Assembly: GCA_002394305.1 (NCBI GenBank)
Contig: DGTM01000038.1
Coordinates: 6,372 to 54,427, forward strand
Direction: 5' to 3'
Length of the DNA: 48,056 nucleotides
From: Prevotellaceae bacterium UBA4336
Lineage (GTDB): Bacteria; Bacteroidota; Bacteroidia; Bacteroidales; Bacteroidaceae
In this document: piece by piece, positions 22,901 through 32,204 of the stretch
Position numbering within the stretch: position 1 is the first letter of the stretch
How the letters are laid out: each line of letters starts with the position of its first letter
The notes under the pieces: model-generated
The model's input: only the letters and a program-made list of their open reading frames with translations
What the model was told of the DNA's origin: nothing
The model's database searches: none
Translations under genes and position numbers: made by a program

Positions 22901-23239
22901 ATGGAAACGAACAAGAAAGCAACAGGAGAGCATGGAGCTGACATCCTTTTCTCTCGCACGGTGAAGGCTGGTCAGCGTATTTATTACATCGACGTGAAGC
23001 AGAATCGCAAGGGCGAAATGTACCTCAGCATCACGGAGAGTAAGAAGATGATTTCGGGCGAACAGCCGGAACAGCAGCAGGTGAGCTACGAGAAGCACAA
23101 GATATTCCTTTTCCGCGAGGATTTTGCCAAGTTCCGCGAGGCATTTGACCAGGCCATCAGCTTCGTCGGCGACGAGCAGGGCGAGGCCGAGGCACGACGC
23201 GATTCGGAGGACGCCATCAAGCTCGACTTGGAGTTCTGA
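22901..23239 (+). CDS. DUF3276 PUR-alpha-like nucleic acid binding protein
   Basis: 112 aa. The sequence, with ADILFSRTVKAGQRIYYIDVK at the start and KIFLFREDFAKFREAF near residue 73, is the bacterial PUR-domain family (DUF3276) found almost only in Bacteroidota and spirochaetes. Solved relatives bind single-stranded nucleic acid. The acidic C-terminal tail (about 92-112) is low in structure. Its 3' end overlaps the 3' end of the opposite-strand YhhN-like gene by 23 bp. No TAnnTTTG box was found upstream. Confidence 0.9.
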   Translation: METNKKATGEHGADILFSRTVKAGQRIYYIDVKQNRKGEMYLSITESKKMISGEQPEQQQVSYEKHKIFLFREDFAKFREAFDQAISFVGDEQGEAEARRDSEDAIKLDLEF

Positions 23240-23927
23240 AAGTCCGGGGACGTACCGTGCCGCAGAACAGAAGCAACAGGGCGGCATAATAGGTGCTCAT
23301 GATGAGGAGCGAGGCCTGGGGAATGTGTTCCGTAAACTTGTTCCAGGAAAGGATGAAGTCAGATACCAGAAAACAGAGACACCCGGTCATGGCAATATAG
23401 TTCCTGAAGGTGAAGGCGCGGACGATGCTCGTCCACGAAGCCAACACGAGGAGTAGCGCATAGAAGGTGCAGCCGATGCGAATGGGCAGCTCCTTGACGG
23501 CTGGTATGACCTTCAGGGCTGCAAGGATGAGTGGCGGCAGGCAGAGCAGGGTGGCGGCCATGAAAGCGACCGGATGTGGTTTGCGTTGCGGAACGGCTTG
23601 TGCCGACCGACGAATGTCTTTCGCGAACTCTGCGATGAAGCATATCTGTGCCAAGGCAAAGCCGCCCATCTGGCCTTCGAAGCTTCCCGCAACTCCCATG
23701 GCGTCGCCCAGGGTGCAGAAGCAGAAGCCAAGCGTCATCAAGCAAGGAAGCAACCCGATGCCCCCAACGGCCAGGATTGCTGCGGGAAGAGCGAGTCGCA
23801 TGGCAAACAGCAGAGGCGGAAATGTCTCTCTGTCAGCGGGGAAGACATGCCACGTTACAGCAGGGAAGAAGTACCACGCAGCTGCCAAGAGGAAGGCGGC
23901 AACGACCGCCGATGCTCGGGTTCGCAT
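23217..23927 (-). CDS. YhhN family membrane protein (lysoplasmalogenase-like)
   Basis: 236 aa, about eight hydrophobic helices across the whole length. The pattern CTLGDAMG (near residues 71-78) and FALAQICFIAEFAKD (about 89-103) match the YhhN/TMEM86 family, whose animal member is a lysoplasmalogenase that cleaves vinyl-ether lysolipids. Whether bacterial members share this activity is only partly tested. It lies 5 bp after the HerA-like gene on the same strand, so they are likely co-transcribed. Length is normal. Confidence 0.82.
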   Translation of the reverse strand: MRTRASAVVAAFLLAAAWYFFPAVTWHVFPADRETFPPLLFAMRLALPAAILAVGGIGLLPCLMTLGFCFCTLGDAMGVAGSFEGQMGGFALAQICFIAEFAKDIRRSAQAVPQRKPHPVAFMAATLLCLPPLILAALKVIPAVKELPIRIGCTFYALLLVLASWTSIVRAFTFRNYIAMTGCLCFLVSDFILSWNKFTEHIPQASLLIMSTYYAALLLLFCGTVRPRTFRTPSRA

Positions 23928-23932
23928 GACCC

Positions 23933-25516
23933 TTACTTTATCAGATTTCCCAGGATGCTGCGCGTCAGTTCACGTGTGACGGTCCTGGTGGCTGTGCTGA
24001 CGGCGCTCTTTGTCACCTTCTTGCCGATGGACTCCTTCGACCGTGTCTTCTTGCCTGTTACGGTATTTGCCACATAGGTCCCAAGGGCTGCAGTGACGCT
24101 GGTGATGACGGCAGATATAATCTTCGAGAAGAAGCCTTTCTTTGCCTTCCCTTTCTTCCCTTCCTTTCCCTCTGTGTCGGCTTTCTCGGTCTTCTTTGTC
24201 TCGGCAGACTGTTGCTCTGCGGTTTCCTTCTCGCTTTCTGCAATCAAAACTTCAAAAGCGCTCTCGCGGTCAATCATGGTATCGTATTTCCCAAAGATGC
24301 GCGAGGCCTTGACGATGCTTTCGCGCTCGGCTTCTGTGATGGCTCCAATCTGACTGAGGGGGAAGAGCACCTTTGCACGTTCCACGATGCAGGGCGTTCC
24401 CTTCTCGTCGAGGAAAGAAACGAGAGCTTCGCCTGTGCCGAGCTCCATGATGGCGTCCTCGGTCTTGAAGTCGGGGTTAGCGCGGAAGGTCTCAGCGGCT
24501 GCGCGGACGTTCTTCTGTTCCTTCGGGGTGAAGGCGCGGAGGGCATGCTGCACGCGGTTGCCGAGCTGAGCCAGCACGGAGTCGGGGATGTCGGTGGGAC
24601 TCTGCGTGACGAAGTAGACGCCAACGCCCTTGCTGCGGATGAGTCGTACCACCTGTTCTATCTTGTCCACCAGGCTCTTGGGCGTGTCGGTGAAGAGCGT
24701 GTGAGCCTCGTCGAAGAAGAATACGAGCCTGGGCAGTTCCTGGTCGCCCACCTCGGGCAGACGTGCATAGAGGTCGGAGAGGAGCCAGAGCAGGAAGGTG
24801 GAGTAAAGCTTGGGGTTGAGCATCAGCTTGTCGGCAGCCAGGATGTTCATCATGCCGCGTCCGTCGGCCCGGCATTGCATCAGGTCCGTGATGTCGAAGG
24901 CCGGTTCGCCGAAGAACTTGTCGGCGCCCTGGTTCTCGAGGGTGAGCAGAGCACGCTGGATGGCTCCCACGCTGGCGGCACTCACGTTGCCGTACTTCGT
25001 GGTAAGCTCCTTTGCATGGTCGGCAATGTAGGCGAGCATGGCACGCAGGTCCTTGAGGTCGAGCAAGAGGAGTCCGCGCTCGTCGGCCACCTTGAAGAGG
25101 ATGGTCAGCACACCGGCCTGCACCTCGTTCAGCTCCAGCAGTCGTGCCATCAGGTCTGGCCCCATGTTCGAGATGGTGGTGCGCAGGGGGTGTCCCTGTT
25201 CGCCGTAGACGTCGTAGAAGCAGACGGGGGCTCCGCTCCATTGTGGGTCTTCGATGCCGAACTCGGCACAGCGTTTCTCGATGAAGCCAGACATCTTGCC
25301 TGGCTGGCTGATGCCAGAGAGGTCGCCTTTCATGTCAGCCATGAAGCAGGGTACGCCTGCCTGCGAGAATGTCTCGGCCAGCACTTGCAGGGTCACTGTC
25401 TTGCCCGTGCCCGTTGCACCGGCTATCAGTCCGTGTCGGTTTGCCATCTTTCCGCAGAGGCATATCGGTCCGTTGCTCCCGTGGGCTATATATAAACGTC
25501 TGTCGTTTGTCAGCAT
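23933..25516 (-). CDS. HerA/DUF853-type P-loop ATPase
   Basis: 527 aa from the ATG at 25516 (MLTNDRRLYIAHG). This start is set by a perfect promoter at 25555-25586; an upstream ATG at 25657 lies above the promoter and is rejected. Walker A is GATGTGKTVTLQ, Walker B is VFFFDEAHTLF, and the distal FVTQSPTDIPDSVLAQLGNRVQHA segment (given here in parts: VTQSPTDIPDSV and LGNRVQHALR) is typical of HerA-like DUF853 helicases. A C-terminal Lys/Glu-rich low-complexity stretch (about residues 445-475) precedes a helical tail. The family may act in DNA translocation or repair; the role of DUF853 members is not established. Confidence 0.87.
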   Translation of the reverse strand: MLTNDRRLYIAHGSNGPICLCGKMANRHGLIAGATGTGKTVTLQVLAETFSQAGVPCFMADMKGDLSGISQPGKMSGFIEKRCAEFGIEDPQWSGAPVCFYDVYGEQGHPLRTTISNMGPDLMARLLELNEVQAGVLTILFKVADERGLLLLDLKDLRAMLAYIADHAKELTTKYGNVSAASVGAIQRALLTLENQGADKFFGEPAFDITDLMQCRADGRGMMNILAADKLMLNPKLYSTFLLWLLSDLYARLPEVGDQELPRLVFFFDEAHTLFTDTPKSLVDKIEQVVRLIRSKGVGVYFVTQSPTDIPDSVLAQLGNRVQHALRAFTPKEQKNVRAAAETFRANPDFKTEDAIMELGTGEALVSFLDEKGTPCIVERAKVLFPLSQIGAITEAERESIVKASRIFGKYDTMIDRESAFEVLIAESEKETAEQQSAETKKTEKADTEGKEGKKGKAKKGFFSKIISAVITSVTAALGTYVANTVTGKKTRSKESIGKKVTKSAVSTATRTVTRELTRSILGNLIK

Positions 25517-25554
25517 GGTGGTATTTGTTTTTGGGGTTGTCAGTACTTTCACCG

Positions 25555-25586
25555 CAAAGTTACGACTTTTCTTCTTATCTCCCAAA
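25555..25586 (-). promoter_or_regulatory. Promoter of the HerA-like gene
   Basis: Minus strand TAACTTTG (complement of 25555-25562), with TTTG (complement of 25583-25586) exactly 20 bp upstream. Full consensus; it fixes the gene start at 25516. Confidence 0.8.
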
Positions 25587-25830
25587 CTTCTGCGGAAGAA
25601 AACGATGCATTGTCCCTCATTCATCCCGCAAGAATCGGAGTTAAGGACGCTTCGCAAGCAGGTCTGGAACGTGTTGTCGGCGGAGTAATCATGCTTCGTC
25701 GGCGGGTTTTACATGTGATGGTGCGTGACATGTTGCACCGAAATGCCTCCTGATTCGGTTGGTGAATTCCAATTTCTACAAATAAATAAAATAATGTGTG
25801 TACGCGTTAGGTTGTCTGAACTTTTTTTCG
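25587..25830. other. Intergenic region between the HerA-like gene and lepA
   Basis: No gene seen. Together with the flanking promoters, the divergent gap between the two start codons is 348 bp (25517-25864). Short reading frames here have no family resemblance. AT-rich patches near 25775-25800 lie upstream of lepA. Confidence 0.5.
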
Positions 25831-25838
25831 TACCTTTG
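25831..25838 (+). promoter_or_regulatory. Promoter -7 box of lepA
   Basis: TACCTTTG at 25831-25838. The -33 element is not clear (a TTG near 25812 has a short spacer). The leader to the ATG at 25865 is about 20 nt. Confidence 0.65.
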
Positions 25839-25864
25839 CAAAGCAAAATTCATCTACATCTTCA

Positions 25865-27646
25865 ATGCAAAACATTCGCAACTTCTGCATCATAGCCCAT
25901 ATCGACCACGGGAAGAGCACTTTGGCAGACCGCCTGCTGGAGTACACGAAGACCATCACCGTGACCAAGGGGCAGATGCTCGACGATATGGACCTGGAAC
26001 AGGAACGTGGCATCACCATCAAGAGCCACGCCATACAGATGGAGTACAGCCTGGAGGGGCAGAAGTACATCCTCAACCTCATCGATACGCCGGGACATGT
26101 GGACTTCAGCTACGAGGTGAGCCGAAGCATCGCTGCCTGCGAGGGTGCCCTGCTTGTCGTCGACGCTACGCAAGGCGTGCAGGCTCAGACTATCAGTAAC
26201 CTCTACATGGCCATCGACCACGACCTGGAAATCATTCCCGTCATCAACAAGTGCGACATGCCCAATGCGATGCCCGACGAGGTGGAGGACGAGATAGTGG
26301 ACCTCATCGGCTGTAAGCACGAGGAAATCATCCGCGCCAGCGGCAAGACAGGCATGGGCGTGGAGGACATCCTGAGGGCCGTCGTGGAGCGCATCCCCTG
26401 TCCTAAGGGCGACGAGAAAGCTCCCCTGCAGGCGCTCATCTTCGACTCCGTCTTCAATTCCTTCCGCGGCATCATCGCATACTTCAAAATCGTGAACGGC
26501 ACGATGAAGAGCGGCGACCAGGTGCAGTTCATTAACACGGGCAAGGAGTACAAGGCCGACGAGATAGGTGTGCTGAAGATGGACATGGTGCCCCGGCAGA
26601 TGCTGAAGTGCGGCGACGTGGGCTACATCGTCTCGGGCATCAAGACGGCAACGGAAGTCAAGGTTGGCGACACCATCACGACCGTCGAGAATCCCTGCCA
26701 CGAGGCCATCGCCGGCTTCGAGGAAGTGAAGCCCATGGTCTTTGCCGGTGTCTATCCCATCGAGACGGAGGACTTCGAGAACCTCCGTGCCTCGCTCGAG
26801 AAGCTCCAGCTCAACGATGCCAGCCTCACCTTCCAACCCGAAAGCTCCGTGGCCCTTGGTTTCGGCTTCCGTTGCGGTTTCCTCGGGCTGCTCCATATGG
26901 AAATCATACAGGAGAGACTCGACCGCGAGTTCGACATGGACGTCATCACCACCGTCCCCAACGTCTCGTACCTCGTTTACGACAAGCAGGGAAACGTGCA
27001 GGAGGTACACAACCCCAGCGGTATGCCCGACCAGACGCTCATCGACCACATCGAGGAACCTTACATCCACGCCTCCATCATCACTACGGCCAACTTCATC
27101 GGTCCCATCATGACGCTTTGCCTGGGCAAGCGCGGTGAGCTGCTCAAACAGGAATACATCAGTGGCAACCGCGTGGAATTGCAATACGCCATGCCTCTGG
27201 GAGAAATCGTCATCGACTTCTACGACAAGCTGAAGAGCATCAGTAAGGGCTATGCCTCCTTCGACTACCATCAGGACGGCTACCGCCCCAGTAAACTCGT
27301 CAAGATGGACATCCTGCTCAACGGCGAGCCCGTCGACGCCCTCTCCACGCTGACCCACTTCGACAACGCCGAGACCTTCGGTCGCCGCATGTGCGAGAAG
27401 CTGAAGGAACTCCTGCCCCGTCAGCAGTTCGACATCGCCATACAAGCCGCCATCGGAGCCAAAATCATCGCTCGAGAGACCGTGAAGCAGGTGCGCAAGG
27501 ATGTGCTGGCAAAGTGTTACGGTGGCGACGTGAGCCGTAAGCGCAAGCTCCTCGAGAAGCAGAAACGCGGCAAGAAGCGCATGAAGCAAATAGGCAACGT
27601 GCAGGTTCCGCAGAAAGCATTCCTCGCCGTCCTGAAGCTGGACTGA
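25865..27646 (+). CDS. lepA: Elongation factor 4 (LepA), back-translocating GTPase
   Basis: 593 aa. G1 is AHIDHGKSTLADRLLE (11-26) and G3 is DTPGHVDFSYEV, with the catalytic His kept; G4 is NKCDMPNA. The C-terminal LepA-specific domain ends with KAFLAVLKLD. Length is standard (about 595-600 aa). LepA acts on ribosomes and helps 30S assembly. First gene of a plus-strand run with its own -7 box; the Crp-like gene follows after 50 bp. Confidence 0.97.
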   Translation: MQNIRNFCIIAHIDHGKSTLADRLLEYTKTITVTKGQMLDDMDLEQERGITIKSHAIQMEYSLEGQKYILNLIDTPGHVDFSYEVSRSIAACEGALLVVDATQGVQAQTISNLYMAIDHDLEIIPVINKCDMPNAMPDEVEDEIVDLIGCKHEEIIRASGKTGMGVEDILRAVVERIPCPKGDEKAPLQALIFDSVFNSFRGIIAYFKIVNGTMKSGDQVQFINTGKEYKADEIGVLKMDMVPRQMLKCGDVGYIVSGIKTATEVKVGDTITTVENPCHEAIAGFEEVKPMVFAGVYPIETEDFENLRASLEKLQLNDASLTFQPESSVALGFGFRCGFLGLLHMEIIQERLDREFDMDVITTVPNVSYLVYDKQGNVQEVHNPSGMPDQTLIDHIEEPYIHASIITTANFIGPIMTLCLGKRGELLKQEYISGNRVELQYAMPLGEIVIDFYDKLKSISKGYASFDYHQDGYRPSKLVKMDILLNGEPVDALSTLTHFDNAETFGRRMCEKLKELLPRQQFDIAIQAAIGAKIIARETVKQVRKDVLAKCYGGDVSRKRKLLEKQKRGKKRMKQIGNVQVPQKAFLAVLKLD

Positions 27647-27696
27647 GGTGCGGTAGCAAATTATCCACATTTCACTATTCATTTTTCCCTTAAAAC

Positions 27697-28341
27697 ATGG
27701 ACCCACGCCGCGACATAGCACGAGAGATAGCACGCATCTATTGCCCTCTCACACCACCGGCAATCAATGTGCTGGCAAGTATTCTCGTCCCACTGAAGTT
27801 CCAGAAAGGCGAAACCATCCTGGAAGAAGGGAAGGTGTGTCGCGCACTCTATTTCGTAGACAAAGGAATGGTGCGACAGTATTACTATAAGAACAAGAAG
27901 GATGTCACGGAACACTTCTCCTTCGAAGGTCGCATCGTCTTCTGCATCGAAAGCTTCCTCAAGCAGGAACCCAGCCGACTCATCGTCGAAGCTCTCGAGA
28001 ATACACAACTCTATGCCATCCCCCGCGACGAACTCTTCAACCTCATGGTGCGCAACCAGGAGCTGGAGATGCTATATCGCAAAATACTGGAACACGTAGC
28101 CATCAGCAGCCAGGAGCATGCCGACAGTCAACGCTTCGAGAACGCTGCCGAGCGCTACGAACGCCTGCTGCGTGAGAAACCCGAAATCATCCTCCGCGCA
28201 CCGATGGTCCACATCGCCAGCTTCCTGCAAATGACTCCCGAGACGCTCAGCCGAGTGCGGGGATCAGCCTCCGCAGCAACAACAAAAAACAACCCGGGCC
28301 GCGACCAGAACGATGCCTGGTGGACACATACCCACTCCTAA
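27697..28341 (+). CDS. Crp/Fnr-type regulator with atypical C-terminal end
   Basis: 214 aa. The N-terminal cyclic-nucleotide-binding-type beta roll (about 25-125; KGETILEEGKVCRALYFVDKGM-type strands, with GETILEEG and LYFVDKG visible) is followed by a dimer helix and the start of a helix-turn-helix (MVHIASFLQMTPETLSRVR, about 168-186). After VR the sequence becomes Ser/Ala/Asn-rich and ends DAWWTHTHS. This tail is unlike relatives, which usually stop a few residues after this point. A stop loss or small frameshift is likely. The 6-bp gap to hpt suggests co-transcription. Ligand and targets unknown. Confidence 0.85.
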   Translation: MDPRRDIAREIARIYCPLTPPAINVLASILVPLKFQKGETILEEGKVCRALYFVDKGMVRQYYYKNKKDVTEHFSFEGRIVFCIESFLKQEPSRLIVEALENTQLYAIPRDELFNLMVRNQELEMLYRKILEHVAISSQEHADSQRFENAAERYERLLREKPEIILRAPMVHIASFLQMTPETLSRVRGSASAATTKNNPGRDQNDAWWTHTHS

Positions 28342-28347
28342 ACAAAC

Positions 28348-28890
28348 ATGCAGCAAACTCAAACAATCCAGGTGCTCGACAAGGCTTTTGCCGTTTCCGT
28401 CACCGCAGCAGAAATAGAGAAAGAAGTAAAACGCGTAGCTAAAGAAATCAGTCGCGACTACGCTGGAAGCCAGCCTGTTTTCCTTGCTGTCCTCAACGGC
28501 TCCTTTATCTTTGCCGCGGACCTCTTGCGCCATGTCGACCTCCCCTGCGAAATATCTTTTGTCAAGCTCGCTTCCTACCAGGGAACAAACACCACGGGCA
28601 ACATCCGCGAAGTAATCGGCCTCAATATCGACATCACCGGCCGCCCCGTCATCATCGTGGAGGACATCGTTGACACAGGGCTCACCATGGCCCACATGCT
28701 TGAGACCCTGAAAGGACACAATCCCGCCAGCATCGACATCTGCACACTCCTGCTCAAACCCAGCAAACTGCAGGTCAAGCTCGACGTGCGCTACTGCTGC
28801 AAGGAGATTCCCGACGATTTCGTCGTAGGCTACGGGCTCGACTACGACGGCTTCGGCAGGAACATGAAAGACATCTATACGATCATATAA
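28348..28890 (+). CDS. hpt: Hypoxanthine phosphoribosyltransferase
   Basis: 180 aa. The PRPP-binding loop IIVEDIVDTGLTM (about 109-121) and the N-terminal LNGSFIFAADLLRH segment identify an HPRT of the short bacterial type. It salvages hypoxanthine and guanine to IMP and GMP. The C-terminal GYGLDYDGFGRN is the family hood motif. It lies directly before adk, so two purine nucleotide genes are linked. Confidence 0.95.
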   Translation: MQQTQTIQVLDKAFAVSVTAAEIEKEVKRVAKEISRDYAGSQPVFLAVLNGSFIFAADLLRHVDLPCEISFVKLASYQGTNTTGNIREVIGLNIDITGRPVIIVEDIVDTGLTMAHMLETLKGHNPASIDICTLLLKPSKLQVKLDVRYCCKEIPDDFVVGYGLDYDGFGRNMKDIYTII

Positions 28891-28932
28891 GACTCACAAT
28901 AACGAAAAAAGGACAAAACTCAATATAAACAA

Positions 28933-29511
28933 ATGAAGAATATAATCATTTTCGGTGCTCCGGGTTCCGGTAAAGGCACTTACAGCGATGCAATCGTAGA
29001 ACGTTATGGCATGGGACACATCAGTACGGGCGACGTGCTGCGTGCCGAAATTAAGAACGGAACAGAACTGGGCAAAGTGGCTCAGGGCTATATTACCAAC
29101 GGCCAGCTCATCCCCGATGAACTCATGATAGACATCCTGGCTAAGACCTACGACGCACTCCCTGCAGGCAAAGGCGTCATCTTCGACGGCTTCCCCCGCA
29201 CTATCGCTCAGGCAGAGGCTCTGAAGAAAATGCTTGCAGAGCGCGGACACGAATTGGGCGTGATGATAGAACTCGTCGTCGAAGAGGATATCCTCATGTT
29301 CCGTCTGCTTCGCCGTGCCAAGGAACAGGGGCGCGAAGACGACAACGAAGAGACCATCAAAAAGCGCTTCGATGTCTATCAGAACCAGACTGCTCCCCTC
29401 ATCGAATGGTTTGAGAAGGAAGGCATCCGCCACACATTCCGCTGGGCCGACACACCCAACAAGGAAGATATGATTGCATCCATCTTCAAGTTCCTGGATA
29501 CACTTAAATAA
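28933..29511 (+). CDS. adk: Adenylate kinase, short-lid type
   Basis: 192 aa. The P-loop GAPGSGKGT (8-16), HISTGDVLRAEI and GFPRTIAQAE motifs are canonical. The lid is the short form (RAKEQGREDDNEETI) without the Cys4 zinc site. It converts AMP and ATP to two ADP. It follows hpt by 42 bp. Confidence 0.96.
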   Translation: MKNIIIFGAPGSGKGTYSDAIVERYGMGHISTGDVLRAEIKNGTELGKVAQGYITNGQLIPDELMIDILAKTYDALPAGKGVIFDGFPRTIAQAEALKKMLAERGHELGVMIELVVEEDILMFRLLRRAKEQGREDDNEETIKKRFDVYQNQTAPLIEWFEKEGIRHTFRWADTPNKEDMIASIFKFLDTLK

Positions 29512-29524
29512 GTGGAAAGTGGTT

Positions 29525-29640
29525 AGCGGTTCGTGGTTAGAGAATAGCTTTGGCTCCTAATTAGCTTCCCCAACAATCCTCTTACCCCTAACCTCTTACC
29601 CCTAACCTCTCACCTCTTACCTCTAACCCCTAACCTCCAA
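29525..29640. repeat. GGTTAG/CTAACC-rich direct and inverted repeats
   Basis: The left part has GTGGTTAG twice (about 29519-29548 area). The right part (about 29578-29640) has CCTCTTACCCCTAA repeats, two perfect 14-bp copies and several degenerate ones. The two halves are partly inverted and could pair. Located in the 131-bp gap between adk and obg. Confidence 0.65.
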
Positions 29641-29642
29641 AC

Positions 29643-30821
29643 ATGGCAGAAAGCAATTTCGTAGATTACGTCAAGATATGTTGCCGTTCGGGTAAAGGCG
29701 GCCGAGGCTCCATGCACATGCATCGCGCCAAGTACGTCCCGATGGGTGGACCTGATGGCGGTGACGGCGGACGCGGTGGACACGTCTACTTGCGCGGCAA
29801 CCACAACTACTGGACACTCCTGCACCTGCGCTACGAACGGCACGTGTTTGCCGGTCATGGAGGCAACGGCGGAGCCAACGGTAGTACGGGGGCCGACGGT
29901 GAAGACCGATACATCGACGTCCCGTGCGGAACGGTGGTTTACGATGCAGAGACGGGCGAGTACATCTGCGACGTTACCACAGACGGCGAGGTTGTGATGC
30001 TTCTCAAGGGCGGACGCGGCGGCATGGGCAACAAGCACTTTGCCACCGCCACCAACCAGGCGCCACGCTACGCGCAGCCCGGCGAACCGATGCTGGAACG
30101 AACCGTCATCCTCGAACTGAAGCTCCTGGCTGACGTCGGCCTTGTGGGATTCCCCAATGCAGGCAAGAGTACACTCCTCAGCGCACTCTCCAGCGCCAGG
30201 CCGAAGATAGCCGGCTATCCCTTCACGACAATGGAACCCTCGCTCGGCATCGTCTCCTATCGCGACGGGCAATCCTTCGTGATGGCCGACATTCCTGGCA
30301 TCATCGAAGGAGCCTCCGAAGGACGTGGACTTGGGCTTCGCTTCCTGCGACACATCGAGCGTAACTCCCTGCTCCTCTTCATGGTGCCCGGCGATACGGA
30401 CGATATCAAGCATGAATATGAGGTTCTGCTCGGCGAGCTGCGCAACTTCAATCCCGAACTGCTCGACAAACAGCGCATCCTTGCTATCACCAAGGACGAC
30501 CTTCTCGACGAGGAACTGCAGCAGATGCTTTCGGAAGACCTTCCCGACGACCTTCCGCACGTCTTCATCAGTGCAGTCACGGGCGACGGACTGTCACATC
30601 TCAAGGACCTCCTCTGGACGGCGATGAACAGCGAAAGCAATAAGCTGGCTGCCATCACGCAGCAGGAACGCATCGTTCATCGCAACAAGGACATCAATGC
30701 CTTCCGCCAAGAGATGACGGACGAGGGCGAAGATGAGGAGATTGTAATCCTGGATGATGATGCCATCGAGGACGTGGACGAATTGGACGACTTTATCTAC
30801 GACGAGGATGGCGAGTCGTAA
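29643..30821 (+). CDS. obg: GTPase Obg
   Basis: 392 aa. An N-terminal Gly-rich OBG domain (about 1-158, with GGDGGRGGHVYLRGN and GGRGGMGNKHF-type segments) is followed by a G domain with GFPNAGKS (P-loop), DIPGIIEGAS (G3) and ITKDD in place of the usual NKxD. The C-terminus is acidic (DEGEDEEIVILDDD and on). Obg binds the 50S subunit and couples ribosome assembly to growth and (p)ppGpp. Its 3' end overlaps the next gene by 14 bp. Confidence 0.96.
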   Translation: MAESNFVDYVKICCRSGKGGRGSMHMHRAKYVPMGGPDGGDGGRGGHVYLRGNHNYWTLLHLRYERHVFAGHGGNGGANGSTGADGEDRYIDVPCGTVVYDAETGEYICDVTTDGEVVMLLKGGRGGMGNKHFATATNQAPRYAQPGEPMLERTVILELKLLADVGLVGFPNAGKSTLLSALSSARPKIAGYPFTTMEPSLGIVSYRDGQSFVMADIPGIIEGASEGRGLGLRFLRHIERNSLLLFMVPGDTDDIKHEYEVLLGELRNFNPELLDKQRILAITKDDLLDEELQQMLSEDLPDDLPHVFISAVTGDGLSHLKDLLWTAMNSESNKLAAITQQERIVHRNKDINAFRQEMTDEGEDEEIVILDDDAIEDVDELDDFIYDEDGES

Positions 30822-31473
30822 TATCATCATCTACGACACTCCCTCGTGGCTTACGGCGTTCTCCACGGGCAAGGGCAGTGGGGTAGAGGCTCTCGGACTT
30901 CAACTTGAGGACCTCGCCTTGCCTCGTCAGGTGCATTCAAGCAATGTCTGCTGGACGAAGGAAGCCGGGCGCCCGGAAGCAACCGATGCCGTCATTACAG
31001 ACCGCCCGGGACTCTGTGTCTGCGTCAAGACTGCCGACTGCATCCCCGTTCTTCTCTATGACACACGTCAACGCATCGTTGCAGCCGTTCATGCCGGCTG
31101 GCGGGGCACGGTCAGCCGCATCGTTCAGAAGACAATCAAGGAGATGAAGCCCGTCCATCCCACCGACCTTCACGCTATCATCGGGCCGGGCATCTCGCTC
31201 GAATGGTTCGAGGTAGGCGACGAAGTCTATGAGGCGTTCAAGGAAGCAGGGTTTCCGATGGAGTGCATCGCCCGTCTTTATCCGTTTGCAGGCGAAAGTG
31301 AACGTTGGCACATCGACCTCTGGGAGGCAAACAAGTGGCTCCTCGAACAGATGGGCGTAGAAGACATCTTCGTCGAAGGTACGTGTACACGCTCTTCGAT
31401 GGACTTCTACAGTGCCCGTCGCGAGACCATCAACACAGGCAGAAACTACAACGGAATCTTTATCAAACCATAA
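30808..31473 (+). CDS. pgeF: Multicopper-oxidase-fold PgeF/YfiH family protein
   Basis: 221 aa from the ATG at 30808 (MASRNIIIYDTPSW), which lies within the obg end; an upstream ATG at 30754 is out of family. The conserved VKTADCIPVLLYD and VHAGWRGTV segments, with the Cys/His metal or nucleophile site, and the later GTCTRSSMDFYSARR are family hallmarks. Members remove wrong amino acids from peptidoglycan precursors (PgeF) or act as purine nucleoside phosphorylase/adenosine deaminases. Overlap with obg suggests coupled translation. Confidence 0.9.
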   Translation: MASRNIIIYDTPSWLTAFSTGKGSGVEALGLQLEDLALPRQVHSSNVCWTKEAGRPEATDAVITDRPGLCVCVKTADCIPVLLYDTRQRIVAAVHAGWRGTVSRIVQKTIKEMKPVHPTDLHAIIGPGISLEWFEVGDEVYEAFKEAGFPMECIARLYPFAGESERWHIDLWEANKWLLEQMGVEDIFVEGTCTRSSMDFYSARRETINTGRNYNGIFIKP

Positions 31474-31501
31474 GTCTCTAACTCTTAACTTATAATAAAG
31501 G

Positions 31502-32125
31502 ATGAATCGAGTCTTACTTCTTCTGTCCCTGTCACTCAGCTTCCTGCTCGTTAATGCCCAAAACGATAGCGTCGACATCGACGAGTGGCAGGTTATGAAG
31601 GTCGAAGCAGCACGCGATCCTTTTGCAAACGGCAATCAGTTTACCATCAACTTTGCAAACTATACCGAGGAAGAATGGCACTACCCTTTGCCTGGGGGAC
31701 GGGTAATCAGTCCCTATGGCGGAGCGCGACACCACGGAGGAACAGACATTAAGACTCGGGCCGGCGATACCATCGTCGCCGCTTTTCCTGGAGAAGTCAT
31801 CCTTTCCGGAGCCCACTATGGCTACGGGAAGTGTGTCATCATGCGACATGCAAACGGCCTGGAGACGCTTTACAGTCACAATTCGCGCAATCTCGTCAAG
31901 GTCGGACAATGGCTGCAGGCAGGCGACCCCGTCGGCATCGAGGGACGAACAGGCCGCGCCACCACGGACCATCTTCACTTCGAACTGCGTGTAAAAGGAA
32001 AATCCTTTGATTCTTCCCGCGTCTTCGACCACGCTAACAACGCCCTCATCCGTCAGATTTTCGTTGTCACCAAGCAAAAGAACGGCACTCTCTCCTTCAC
32101 CGCCGAACCAGTCGAAAAGGAGTAA
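31502..32125 (+). CDS. M23 family metallopeptidase (exported)
   Basis: 207 aa. An N-terminal signal peptide (about 1-19, LLLSLSLSFLLVNAQ) precedes an M23/LysM-type catalytic domain: HHGGTDI (zinc His and Asp) and TDHLHFELR (HxH). The domain cleaves peptidoglycan cross-links or acts as a scaffold in related degenerate forms; here the metal residues are kept. SD-like AAAGG precedes the ATG. It follows pgeF by 28 bp. Confidence 0.92.
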   Translation: MNRVLLLLSLSLSFLLVNAQNDSVDIDEWQVMKVEAARDPFANGNQFTINFANYTEEEWHYPLPGGRVISPYGGARHHGGTDIKTRAGDTIVAAFPGEVILSGAHYGYGKCVIMRHANGLETLYSHNSRNLVKVGQWLQAGDPVGIEGRTGRATTDHLHFELRVKGKSFDSSRVFDHANNALIRQIFVVTKQKNGTLSFTAEPVEKE

Positions 32126-32204
32126 TATTGCCGAGTGAACTTATTTGTCCTGTCAATTCGGTAGAGGATAAATCTTTTCGTCATTAGTTGCCAAATCGTT
32201 TTCG

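Noticed and set aside
25517..25864. RNA gene in the divergent gap upstream of lepA
   Set aside because: No cloverleaf or other recognisable RNA fold could be built by eye; promoters at both ends explain the gap.
25862..27733. 623-aa antisense frame over lepA
   Set aside because: Rich in Val, Asp, Glu and His as expected for the reverse of a coding strand; lepA on the plus strand is certain.
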